Shown: positions 43,558 to 49,172 of the stretch, in pieces
Layout of the letters: every line of letters starts with the position of its first letter
Position numbering within the stretch: position 1 is the stretch's first letter
IMG/VR virus record: IMGVR_UViG_3300008108_000295
Span: 1-49,172 of that record
Strand: one strand, 5' to 3'
DNA: 49,172 nt
Source: a virus
The notes under the pieces: model-generated
Seen by the model: only the letters and a program-made list of their open reading frames with translations
Told to the model about the DNA's origin: nothing
The model's database searches: none
Position numbers and translations under genes: made by a program

Positions 43558-43927
43558 GTTCAATTGGTTTAGTTAATTCTTGAATGGGTATCAAAACCAA
43601 CATTGATTGGTCATCATCTCCACCCTTGGTAATCTTATTTAGTCTATAAAATTTTCTTGCTAATTTCTTCAGCCTGATAGTATCAATTAACAGTATCAGT
43701 TCGCCATCATACAAAACAAATGCCCACAGTTCTGACTCAGTTGTAGATATACCACTAGGATATCCTTTGTACTGATACTCAACGGCAACATTGCCAGTCA
43801 AGTGAGCCATTCGGTCAGTCTTTACCTCAATCTTTTTTTTGTCTTTTAATATCTCTTCTACGAGACGCTCACCATTCAGGCCGTACTCTAGGTCGATATC
43901 CCAACCTTTGTTTTGTTTGCAAATCAT
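43535..43927 (-). CDS. PD-(D/E)XK phage nuclease
   Basis: A 130-residue protein. Glu20 in GLNGERL, then IEVKTDRM (Glu34-x-Lys36, Asp38) and a stretch VAVEYQYKGYPSGISTTESE form a pattern I recognise from small phage restriction-like nucleases. The E-V-K core and the second acidic motif at Glu50 are in place. It overlaps the 43924 gene by 4 bases. A role in host DNA breakdown or DNA junction cleavage is plausible. Confidence 0.7.
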   Translation of the reverse strand: MICKQNKGWDIDLEYGLNGERLVEEILKDKKKIEVKTDRMAHLTGNVAVEYQYKGYPSGISTTESELWAFVLYDGELILLIDTIRLKKLARKFYRLNKITKGGDDDQSMLVLIPIQELTKPIEHETGLHR

Positions 43928-44160
43928 ATTAATGTTTTATATCTGATGGCTACATCCTTCTGTAGTCTTGGCGAGAATACTCTCTTCCTAGACTTAATGG
44001 ATGCCTTTATAACATTATAAGAAAGCGATAGCATTTGGGATGCCCGTTTCATAGACGGATACACCTTAGCTTTCTTTCTTCTTTCTTCCATATCCTCAAT
44101 GGATACATCGTACACAATTACCGGTACTGTTTCATCAACGATGTAGTCGTGAACCTTCAT
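43924..44160 (-). CDS. Small possible DNA-binding protein
   Basis: A 78-residue protein overlapping both neighbours by 4 bases. A strand-rich start (VPVIVYDVSI) is followed by a basic helix-turn-helix-like part around residues 38-60 (MKRASQMLSLSYNVIKASIKS). This suggests a small DNA-binding regulator or accessory factor in the replication operon. No certain family. Confidence 0.42.
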   Translation of the reverse strand: MKVHDYIVDETVPVIVYDVSIEDMEERRKKAKVYPSMKRASQMLSLSYNVIKASIKSRKRVFSPRLQKDVAIRYKTLI

Positions 44161-45959
44161 ATTTTAAATTCGTATTTTAATATTGCCTCATCTCTATTGA
44201 ATGGTTGCATGCCATTCTCATCTGTAAACTCAACCTTGTCATTCATACGCAAAATTACGGGTTGGCTTTTTGGTGTGGGTCTACCACCGGTGTCATCGTT
44301 ACGCACTTTGTCAACGGATATCTGCGTAAACATAAACTGTGCATTGTCTTTAATCTTACGGTGAGCGGTTATAAAGTTGTCACACCTATTGTATAGTGCA
44401 CTACCACCTTCAGCATCAGTTGCGTGTGGCATGACCTGATTTCCTTCGTTGTCTTTCTCACGCTGTGCTGCAGTGGTTGTATGCACGGACAAGAATATAG
44501 ACGTGTTGTATTTTTTAGTGAACGTAAGCATGGCACTATATGCCTCGTAGTCATACGTATACTTGCTTTCGTGTTTACCCAAGTCAATCTTGAGTGAGTT
44601 GTACGGGTCAATGAACAATCCTTTCAGGGATTTGTATTCCATAAAAGTCTTTGCATACTGCAGGATATCCTTATAAGAATATAGTTCATTGGTAGATAGC
44701 AGATAGAAATGCTCTTCTACAAATTTCAGTGCAATCTTTTGTTCTTTCTCTGTAAACTTCTGAATGCGTTTACCCATGAAAAATTGCATTAACTTTATCT
44801 TGACGGATGCAGAACTATTCTCTCCGCAATAAATTAACCAATTCCAACCATAGTGTATAGATGCAAGAAACAGTAACCATAAAGTCAGAGTGCTCTTACC
44901 TATATGAGAGTGACCAAGCATGGCATAGAACTCACCTTCTTTTAACAGTAAGTGTTCGTCAAGATATTGATGGCCAAATTTTAATCCCTGCGGTATTAGT
45001 CCAAGACGGAAGCGATGTATATATTCTTCATCCTTTGAGTTGTCGGTAAGAAACGACAAGTCCTCCTCTTTGATGCCAAGGATTTCAACGGCATCACGGT
45101 AATTGGACTCCACTTCAGATATTGGAGCATACTGCCCACTATTCAATCCATCCGCAATAGTCTTCTCAGCATTCTTCAAGTCATCAATGTCACGTTTTAC
45201 GATTTCATTGTGAAGTGCTGCGTATGCGATATTGTACTCTACAGTATTGGTAGCAACGAATCCACCAAGAAGATATGCTGCCTTGTTGAGAACATGGTGC
45301 TTCTCACCGTCAACAGCATTGCGTACCATCTTGCATGCTACGTCTATCTTCTTGTAGTCTGTGAATCCATTACCAACCTTGATGATATTATCCTTCTTCT
45401 TCTCTTGAATGAGGTCGTAAAAGGTATCACACTGGTGGTTGATATATATGTTTGGGTCGTAAGAAACGAATAGTACTCTTGACGGATTCTGTGCCGTAGT
45501 GTCTAGTCCATCAATTTTGTCGAGTAATGCACGGTAGTGGTCGGAGTGTCGATTGGGGTCACCAATCTTAACAAGTCCATGTACACCCATGCCGGATGCT
45601 GACTTCCATAGTGCAAAGATGAACGGATGCTTTTTTAGTTCCTCTATCTTATTGTTAGGGTCGCAACCGTCAATATCAATGGGAACAAATCCACTGTGGT
45701 TTTTAAGTGAACGGTCATCTCTATATGAAACATATTTCTTGCCATCCTTTTCTTTTTCTACTGGGTTTGTAAATTCACCACTGAAACACACGCAAGGTAG
45801 TTGAGATTTAAGTTCTCTTCTCTCGTGTTGGTCTGCTGCATGTCTAACCTTTGCAACTTGTTCTTTGTATCTACCCTCCTTGATTGCACTTAACACTGCG
45901 TCTATCTCGACCATATGGGGTTCATCTATGGTCATTAAATTCTTAAACATCGTTACCAT
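44157..45959 (-). CDS. PrimPol-helicase fusion (BT4734/VirE-type primase with DnaB-like helicase)
   Basis: The start is taken at 45959 (600 residues); ATG at 45950 is an alternative. The N-terminal half shows primase-polymerase motifs of the BT4734/VirE type: GEFT, DIDG (95-98), the SASGMGVHGLVKI block and SRVLFVSYDP. The C-terminal half is a RecA-like helicase with Walker A GHSHIGKST (around 348) and Walker B LFIDPYN, then SVHTT and a DKVRND-type arginine-rich loop. Primer synthesis and unwinding would be joined in one protein. The fusion is common in Bacteroidota phages and plasmids. The gene overlaps the next by 4 bases. Confidence 0.82.
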   Translation of the reverse strand: MVTMFKNLMTIDEPHMVEIDAVLSAIKEGRYKEQVAKVRHAADQHERRELKSQLPCVCFSGEFTNPVEKEKDGKKYVSYRDDRSLKNHSGFVPIDIDGCDPNNKIEELKKHPFIFALWKSASGMGVHGLVKIGDPNRHSDHYRALLDKIDGLDTTAQNPSRVLFVSYDPNIYINHQCDTFYDLIQEKKKDNIIKVGNGFTDYKKIDVACKMVRNAVDGEKHHVLNKAAYLLGGFVATNTVEYNIAYAALHNEIVKRDIDDLKNAEKTIADGLNSGQYAPISEVESNYRDAVEILGIKEEDLSFLTDNSKDEEYIHRFRLGLIPQGLKFGHQYLDEHLLLKEGEFYAMLGHSHIGKSTLTLWLLFLASIHYGWNWLIYCGENSSASVKIKLMQFFMGKRIQKFTEKEQKIALKFVEEHFYLLSTNELYSYKDILQYAKTFMEYKSLKGLFIDPYNSLKIDLGKHESKYTYDYEAYSAMLTFTKKYNTSIFLSVHTTTAAQREKDNEGNQVMPHATDAEGGSALYNRCDNFITAHRKIKDNAQFMFTQISVDKVRNDDTGGRPTPKSQPVILRMNDKVEFTDENGMQPFNRDEAILKYEFKI

Positions 45960-45972
45960 AAGCAATAGATTT

Positions 45973-46000
45973 TAATGCCCCACATTTCTGCAGGGCATTA
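45973..46000 (-). promoter_or_regulatory. Hairpin upstream of the primase-helicase start
   Basis: TAATGCCC and GGGCATTA (8 bp, extended by GCA/TGT) enclose a GAAA loop, ending 14 bases before the ATG at 45959. The minus-strand copy has no U-tract. The plus-strand copy has GGTTTTTC after it, so a terminator on that strand is possible. Confidence 0.55.
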
Positions 46001-46025
46001 GGTTTTTCTAACATTACTCACTAAA

Positions 46026-46283
46026 CTAAAATGGTAAGTCGCTCTTAGCAGCAGGTTGTGCCGTAGGCTGTGCTGCAGGCTGACTCGCACCTTCAGGTTT
46101 TACATACGTATCAATGTATACGTTGTAATCAGGTGACTTAGGATTTTGCTTGCGTGTATTCGGCCAAGCATTGTAACGCACGCCATTGACAGAGAAGCTC
46201 AGTACTTCTGATACCTCTCCTGACTTAAGCTTTACTTGCTTCTTCCAAATTCCGAACTCTGATTTTCTTGTAGTCTCGCTCAT
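46026..46283 (-). CDS. SSB-like small protein with acidic tip
   Basis: An 85-residue protein. A beta-rich first part (FGIWKKQVKL, VLSFSVNGVRYNAWPN) is followed by a Gln/Pro/Ala-rich linker and the end SDLPF. Bacterial SSB proteins have the same plan: OB-fold, flexible linker and an acidic D-x-P-F tip that recruits repair proteins. The fold is too short for a full OB domain, so a compact phage version is inferred. It lies between recombination genes and the primase-helicase. Confidence 0.55.
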   Translation of the reverse strand: MSETTRKSEFGIWKKQVKLKSGEVSEVLSFSVNGVRYNAWPNTRKQNPKSPDYNVYIDTYVKPEGASQPAAQPTAQPAAKSDLPF

Positions 46284-46296
46284 TTTATTGTGTTTT

Positions 46297-46304
46297 AATT
46301 GGTT
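46297..46304 (-). promoter_or_regulatory. AACCAATT leader element before the SSB-like gene
   Basis: On the minus strand AACCAATT is placed 13 bases before the ATG at 46283. The same element with the same 13-base spacing precedes the ERF gene at 48847. It may serve as a translation or regulatory site. Confidence 0.4.
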
Positions 46305-46313
46305 TAAAAATAA

Positions 46314-46339
46314 AGCCCAACCTAAGACTAGGCCGGGCT
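46314..46339 (-). terminator. Intrinsic terminator, minus strand
   Basis: On the minus strand AGCCC...GGGCT with an inner CCTA/TAGG stem is followed by TTTATTTTT. It ends the 46352 gene, and the SSB-like start lies 30 bases farther downstream. Confidence 0.75.
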
Positions 46340-46351
46340 AGTGGCATGTCC

Positions 46352-46621
46352 TTATGGTTCAATTATCTCTTTCCAGAGTTTCTTCTTGGATGGAGATGGG
46401 GTTACCACTATGTCAACATCAAAGCCGTTTTCATTTAGTATATCTACGATTGCATTCAATGATACTGCTCTTTTAATGCCGTTAGGAGAATTGTATTTTC
46501 CACTATAGTTTGCAAAGAACCAGTAGTGATTCTTCTTGTTAACCTTCTCTATCCTATCCAATACCTCAGCTACTTGAGGGAAACTCTGTTTAAGTTTCAA
46601 TTTAGTTATTCCCTTGCTCAT
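46352..46621 (-). CDS. Small protein of unknown function
   Basis: An 89-residue basic protein (many Lys, one KKNHYWFFANY segment) beginning 5 bases after the preceding gene. Mixed alpha/beta, no recognised motif. Transcribed with the 46627 gene and closed by the terminator at 46314-46339. Confidence 0.45.
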   Translation of the reverse strand: MSKGITKLKLKQSFPQVAEVLDRIEKVNKKNHYWFFANYSGKYNSPNGIKRAVSLNAIVDILNENGFDVDIVVTPSPSKKKLWKEIIEP

Positions 46622-46626
46622 GTTCT

Positions 46627-46980
46627 CTATTTTAGAGGCTTGATATACTTAAGCCTCCCATTGGTTATCTTGGCTTGGAACCTGTATACTTTCTCAAACG
46701 GCTTGCCGTAGAACTCTATGATGCCTGAAAAGTCCGACTCCTTTACCCCATCCACTACCTTCCTGAGTAGCTTTGAAAATAAATGCCCTTCCGGTGCATC
46801 AACAAGTTCATAGTGAAAGTCTTCGTAGTATAGATTCTTATTCAGTGTCAAGAAGTAGAGCATGAATTCACGTTCTAGGCTTTTGGTTTGAAACTCCAAA
46901 CCATCAATCTCTCTGAGTTCCTCCTCAGAAAGCCCTTCGAATAGACTTATGTCTACAATGATGTAATCGTACCTTGACAC
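46627..46980 (-). CDS. Protein of unknown function, GTG start
   Basis: A 117-residue acidic protein beginning with GTG, 4 bases after TAGATTTG on the minus strand. The first half is helical with repeated Glu (EGLSEEELREIDGLE), the second beta-rich with GIIEFYGKPFEKVY. No motif is recognised. The promoter at 46985-47012 makes it the first gene of a leaderless sub-operon. Confidence 0.5.
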   Translation of the reverse strand: MSRYDYIIVDISLFEGLSEEELREIDGLEFQTKSLEREFMLYFLTLNKNLYYEDFHYELVDAPEGHLFSKLLRKVVDGVKESDFSGIIEFYGKPFEKVYRFQAKITNGRLKYIKPLK

Positions 46981-46984
46981 TTGG

Positions 46985-47012
46985 CAAATCTAAAAACAAC
47001 TTTGCAAATATA
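46985..47012 (-). promoter_or_regulatory. Minus-strand promoter(s): TAGATTTG and TATATTTG
   Basis: TAGATTTG (46992 to 46985) ends 4 bases before the GTG at 46980. A TTTG 20 bases upstream of it fits the -33/-7 spacing. A second TATATTTG (47012 to 47005) lies farther upstream. Confidence 0.6.
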
Positions 47013-47018
47013 CAAATT

Positions 47019-47777
47019 CTATTTTTCCACATAGGATGGCACGTCAATTACTATTTCTTTGTAGTAGTTGTAGCCACCAGTGAAGTCGCCAGTCTTGAGA
47101 CACTTCTTAAAGTTTTCTGTCAGAAAACCAATCTCTTCTGCTCCCTTCTTGATGTAGTTCTGCGTGGCAGGTGCAACATATGAAAGAAACGGCTGAGAAG
47201 TTTCCACTACAAGGTAGTATATATCTTTACCTGAAGACATTGCGTATAGTGCAGCTTGCAGGTGATACTTTCTTTTATAGAAATCGCTCACTACGTTTTT
47301 AGGTGAACCGTCTGCTATTGTTTTTACTTCCAGTATATACTCTGAAGATATACCGTCATAAAATCCACGAAACGGAAGGTCGTCCATATCCATGCTCCAC
47401 TCCTGCTCAAAGTCATAGCAATTCTGAATCACATATTTGATGTCATCAGATGTTAGTACTCCGTCAGTGATGCGCCTAGCATGTTCGTAGTCATCGTTTG
47501 TTACAACCGTTTTGGTTGAATTCAATGCACAAAATACTGCCCACTCTTCCTTGCCTGCATTTGTTCTCTTGTTGATTTCAGGAGCAATAGCGAACTCATC
47601 ATTGAATAGTTCAGGTCTGAGTAGCATGCAGTGGATGAGACTACCAAGTTTCATTGCATCCGTTGGTGGAGTGCGTGGCTTTGTGATGTAGTCTAAGTAA
47701 TGTCTTGGTGATTTAGAAAATTCCTTTAGCGATGAGAAACTCAACGGCCTCTCATGCAATGCTTCAATTGTTATCAT
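47019..47777 (-). CDS. PD-(D/E)XK exonuclease (RecE/DUF3799-like)
   Basis: A 252-residue protein. The entry SPRHYLDYITKP and GSLIH (45-49), then FRGFYDG (Asp141), LEVKT (Glu150-x-Lys152) and HLQAALY (Gln174, Tyr178) are the sequence plan of phage exonucleases of the PDDEXK_1 type. Such enzymes chew double-stranded ends and hand single strands to an annealing protein. The partner ERF gene is upstream in the same operon. It overlaps the preceding gene by 14 bases. Confidence 0.82.
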   Translation of the reverse strand: MITIEALHERPLSFSSLKEFSKSPRHYLDYITKPRTPPTDAMKLGSLIHCMLLRPELFNDEFAIAPEINKRTNAGKEEWAVFCALNSTKTVVTNDDYEHARRITDGVLTSDDIKYVIQNCYDFEQEWSMDMDDLPFRGFYDGISSEYILEVKTIADGSPKNVVSDFYKRKYHLQAALYAMSSGKDIYYLVVETSQPFLSYVAPATQNYIKKGAEEIGFLTENFKKCLKTGDFTGGYNYYKEIVIDVPSYVEK

Positions 47778-47967
47778 CTTCGTTTGGTATTTTAGCTACG
47801 TTGTCTTGGAATGATTCCCTATCCTTGTCAATGTTCTGATAGGTAGAGTCTTGCTTGATGTTTCCGTTTTCGTCTAGCGTTGGTGCGTTACGGAACTCTA
47901 CGTACATCCATATCCATGCAAGTACGATAAGGATTACTACACCGATGATTAATGTTTTCATTTTCAT
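47764..47967 (-). CDS. Small single-pass membrane protein
   Basis: Start chosen at 47967 (MKMKTLIIG); the longer frame runs into the terminator upstream. The 67-residue product has one membrane segment near residues 4-20 (TLIIGVVILIVLAWIWMY) and a charged, Asp/Asn-rich tail to EDDNN. It could anchor replication or host takeover factors at the membrane. Function unknown. Confidence 0.5.
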   Translation of the reverse strand: MKMKTLIIGVVILIVLAWIWMYVEFRNAPTLDENGNIKQDSTYQNIDKDRESFQDNVAKIPNEDDNN

Positions 47968-47987
47968 GTTTTTAAGTTTAAAAAAGA

Positions 47988-48011
47988 GTCCCGACATAGA
48001 CATATCAGGAC
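47988..48011 (-). terminator. Intrinsic terminator, minus strand, after the tRNA
   Basis: A 10-bp stem (GTCCTGATAT with ATGTCGGGAC, two wobble pairs) around a GTCT loop is followed on the minus strand by TCTTTTTT. It ends about 24 bases past the tRNA-like gene and 20 before the next start codon. Confidence 0.85.
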
Positions 48012-48035
48012 GTGTATGTCAACAACTGATACAGC

Positions 48036-48107
48036 GGTCAGGAAAGGATTCGAACCTATGTCAATGCGGAGAGCGACTCCACAGCGTCACCATTGCGCCA
48101 CCTGACC
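48036..48107 (-). tRNA. tRNA-like gene (anticodon read as CGC, identity uncertain)
   Basis: Minus-strand RNA of 72 bases without CCA. Acceptor GGTCAGG/CCTGACC pairs fully. The T-arm has TTCGAAT with one mismatch in its stem. Anticodon stem GTGGA/TCCGC encloses the loop GTCGCTC. By U33 the anticodon would be CGC (Ala), but base 37 is U and the acceptor has no G3-U70 pair, so the charging is doubtful. The D-stem is short (GCG/CGC). Confidence 0.72.
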
Positions 48108-48177
48108 ATGTTTGCTACACTCTGGCAGTAGCCTCCCACCTGATAGACTTAACCTAATTTTACCAATGCTTGATGGC

Positions 48178-48251
48178 GACAGCAAGGAACGTCAGTCTAC
48201 CTATGTCTATCCCAACCCCGGTGCAGGGGTACGAGGGTTATGATTGCTGTC
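48178..48251 (-). ncRNA. tRNA-sized structured element
   Basis: GACAGCAA and TTGCTGTC form an 8-bp closing stem over 74 bases, with an inner hairpin ACCCC/GGGGT. Length equals a tRNA, and G-C-C-A follows on the minus strand. No TTCRA loop or D-loop GG is present, so a normal tRNA is not supported. It could be a degenerate tRNA or a regulatory RNA. Confidence 0.35.
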
Positions 48252-48262
48252 AGAAGCGGATA

Positions 48263-48847
48263 CTATGAGGCAATAGCTGCCATTAGCTTGGCTTCAACGG
48301 CCTTGCTAACCTTATACTTATTTCTGATATCATTCATCGTATAGCCATTCTTAAGCGATTCTACGACCTTTCCCCACGTTTGGCTACCCTCATTCAGCCA
48401 CGGCTTTAATTCGTCTCCTTTGGGCTGTAATGCGTTCACAGATACATTGGTAATCTTGTTGTCTCCGAATGTTGCCCTATTTCCGTCATCGTCCTCATCC
48501 TGAATGGTCAGGTTCAGCACTCCGCTGAGACTGTACCTCTTCGCATAGCTAACTGCAGAACCGTAGTCTTGTGCAGTATTCTTGGATACTACGATGGGAA
48601 ACTGGGATTCGAGGAACTCTCCGCTCTCTACATGCCACACGGTGGTTGTGACCACCGGTGTTCCATCGCCAGTAACTTCATTTACTTGGGTGATGACTAG
48701 GCCGTTCTTCTGCAGGTGTGGACGGATGTGTTCTTGGATTGCGTCTAGTGTTGCGTACTTAGACTTGAAGAATGGATTGTCCGCCTCCTTCGCAACTGGA
48801 GGACATTCGTTGTGGAACTTACGCAGAGACTTTAGTAACTCTTTCAT
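48263..48847 (-). CDS. ERF-family single-strand annealing protein
   Basis: The start is taken at 48847 (MKELLKSLRKF), with the leader AACCAATT 13 bases upstream. The 194-residue protein shows NPFFKSKYATLD, IQEHIRPHLQKNGL and QDYGSAVSYAKRYSLSGVLNL, then an acidic DEDDDGN stretch, which is the ERF core. ERF anneals complementary single strands during phage recombination and circularisation. A C-terminal helical domain (from about 150) may bind the exonuclease or SSB-like partner encoded downstream. Confidence 0.88.
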   Translation of the reverse strand: MKELLKSLRKFHNECPPVAKEADNPFFKSKYATLDAIQEHIRPHLQKNGLVITQVNEVTGDGTPVVTTTVWHVESGEFLESQFPIVVSKNTAQDYGSAVSYAKRYSLSGVLNLTIQDEDDDGNRATFGDNKITNVSVNALQPKGDELKPWLNEGSQTWGKVVESLKNGYTMNDIRNKYKVSKAVEAKLMAAIAS

Positions 48848-48860
48848 GTTATATGGTTTT

Positions 48861-48907
48861 AATTGGTTAAACAATACGTTGGCTTTACTGCAGGAACACT
48901 CCTGTAG
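48861..48907 (-). promoter_or_regulatory. ERF leader: AACCAATT element and upstream hairpin
   Basis: AACCAATT (48868 to 48861) stands 13 bases before the ATG. Farther upstream, 48888-48907 folds as CTGCAGG/CCTGTAG around AACACT. The layout repeats that of the SSB-like gene. Confidence 0.42.
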
Positions 48908-48937
48908 GGGTCATTGGAACAGGGATACGCTTCCAAT

Positions 48938-49072
48938 TCAGTGCTCATTTGAGTACCCGTTTACTGCGACGGCATGCTGTAGCTGTATGCTGAGTTCCTG
49001 CACCATGTTGTCAGCCTCGCAGACATTGCATGGTTTTTTCGCTACTACATGTATAGCTGCGTAGAAAAACAC
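48938..49072 (-). CDS. Possible small protein with CxxC motif
   Basis: A 44-residue ORF starting with GTG: a hydrophobic start (FFYAAIHVV), then KKPCNVCEAD and a Gln/Leu helix ending NGYSNEH. The CNVC pair could bind metal. It is placed right after a strong minus-strand hairpin, as other genes here are. Support is limited to its composition and position. Confidence 0.35.
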   Translation of the reverse strand: MFFYAAIHVVAKKPCNVCEADNMVQELSIQLQHAVAVNGYSNEH

Positions 49073-49078
49073 TTCAAA

Positions 49079-49107
49079 GGGGCGGTGCCATCAAAGGCAC
49101 AAGCCCC
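49079..49107 (-). terminator. Strong hairpin, probable minus-strand terminator
   Basis: GGGGC-GTGCC pairs with GGCAC-GCCCC across a small bulge around ATCAAA. On the minus strand it is followed by TTTGAAGTGTTTTT. It would end a gene beyond the window edge. Confidence 0.6.
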
Positions 49108-49172
49108 CTCGTCCGAATCTTACACAACCTTCTCAAAAGAACTCGTAATCTTTCATTCGCTACATCGGGGTA

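Noticed and set aside
1-49172. Complete circular genome
   Set aside because: The terminase frame is cut at the left edge and its N-terminal half is not present at the right edge; no DNA polymerase is found.
1-49172. CRISPR array, insertion sequence, integrase or attachment site
   Set aside because: No regularly spaced direct repeats, transposase or integrase motifs were seen; repeats are confined to fibre coding.

Overview
The window is a contiguous piece of a tailed-phage genome that most likely infects a member of the Bacteroidota. Three signs point to that host. The promoter signal before many genes is TAnnTTTG, the Bacteroidota -7 element. Start codons are preceded by A-rich sequence and not by Shine-Dalgarno sites. 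One secreted protein carries a type IX secretion (T9SS) C-terminal sorting domain. The structural order (terminase, portal, scaffold, capsid, several small connector proteins, a 1162-residue tail protein, Ala/Gln-rich internal proteins, a 2267-residue virion protein, fibres) is that of a short-tailed, crAss-like podovirus. Both ends are cut: the N-terminal part of the terminase and much of replication (no DNA polymerase is visible) lie outside, so this is not a complete genome.

Layout. 1-12 kb, plus strand: end of the large terminase, portal, scaffold-like protein, major capsid protein, a structural protein of unknown role, three connector/ring-like proteins and a large tail (muzzle-like) protein. 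12-21 kb: internal or ejected proteins, ending in a giant protein with a zincin motif. 21-32.7 kb: three large repetitive tail fibres, two ending in S74 intramolecular-chaperone domains, plus accessory tail proteins. 32.7-41.9 kb: an unusual cassette of exported proteins followed by lysis genes. The cassette holds two CsgG-like proteins, a cohesin-like protein with a T9SS sorting domain, a serine-rich outer-membrane barrel, a PA14 protein and membrane proteins, one with an acidic calcium-type motif. A holin-like protein and a GH19 endolysin follow. 41.9-49.2 kb, minus strand: a tightly overlapping replication/recombination operon with an ERF annealing protein, PD-(D/E)XK exonuclease, SSB-like protein, PrimPol-helicase, further nucleases and a metallophosphatase, plus one tRNA-like gene.

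Regulation. Plus-strand blocks are separated by classical hairpin/U-tract terminators followed directly by TAnnTTTG promoters. Several promoters sit only 3-4 bases from the start codon, implying leaderless mRNA. The minus-strand genes instead have hairpins just upstream of their start codons, and two share a near-identical leader.

Three genes (tail fibre at 25.9 kb, small tail protein at 32.4 kb, metallophosphatase at 42.1 kb) are broken by an apparent frameshift. Two of these lie at G/C homopolymers and could be sequencing errors or biological slippage. All functional names rest on motif recognition by eye; no database search was run.
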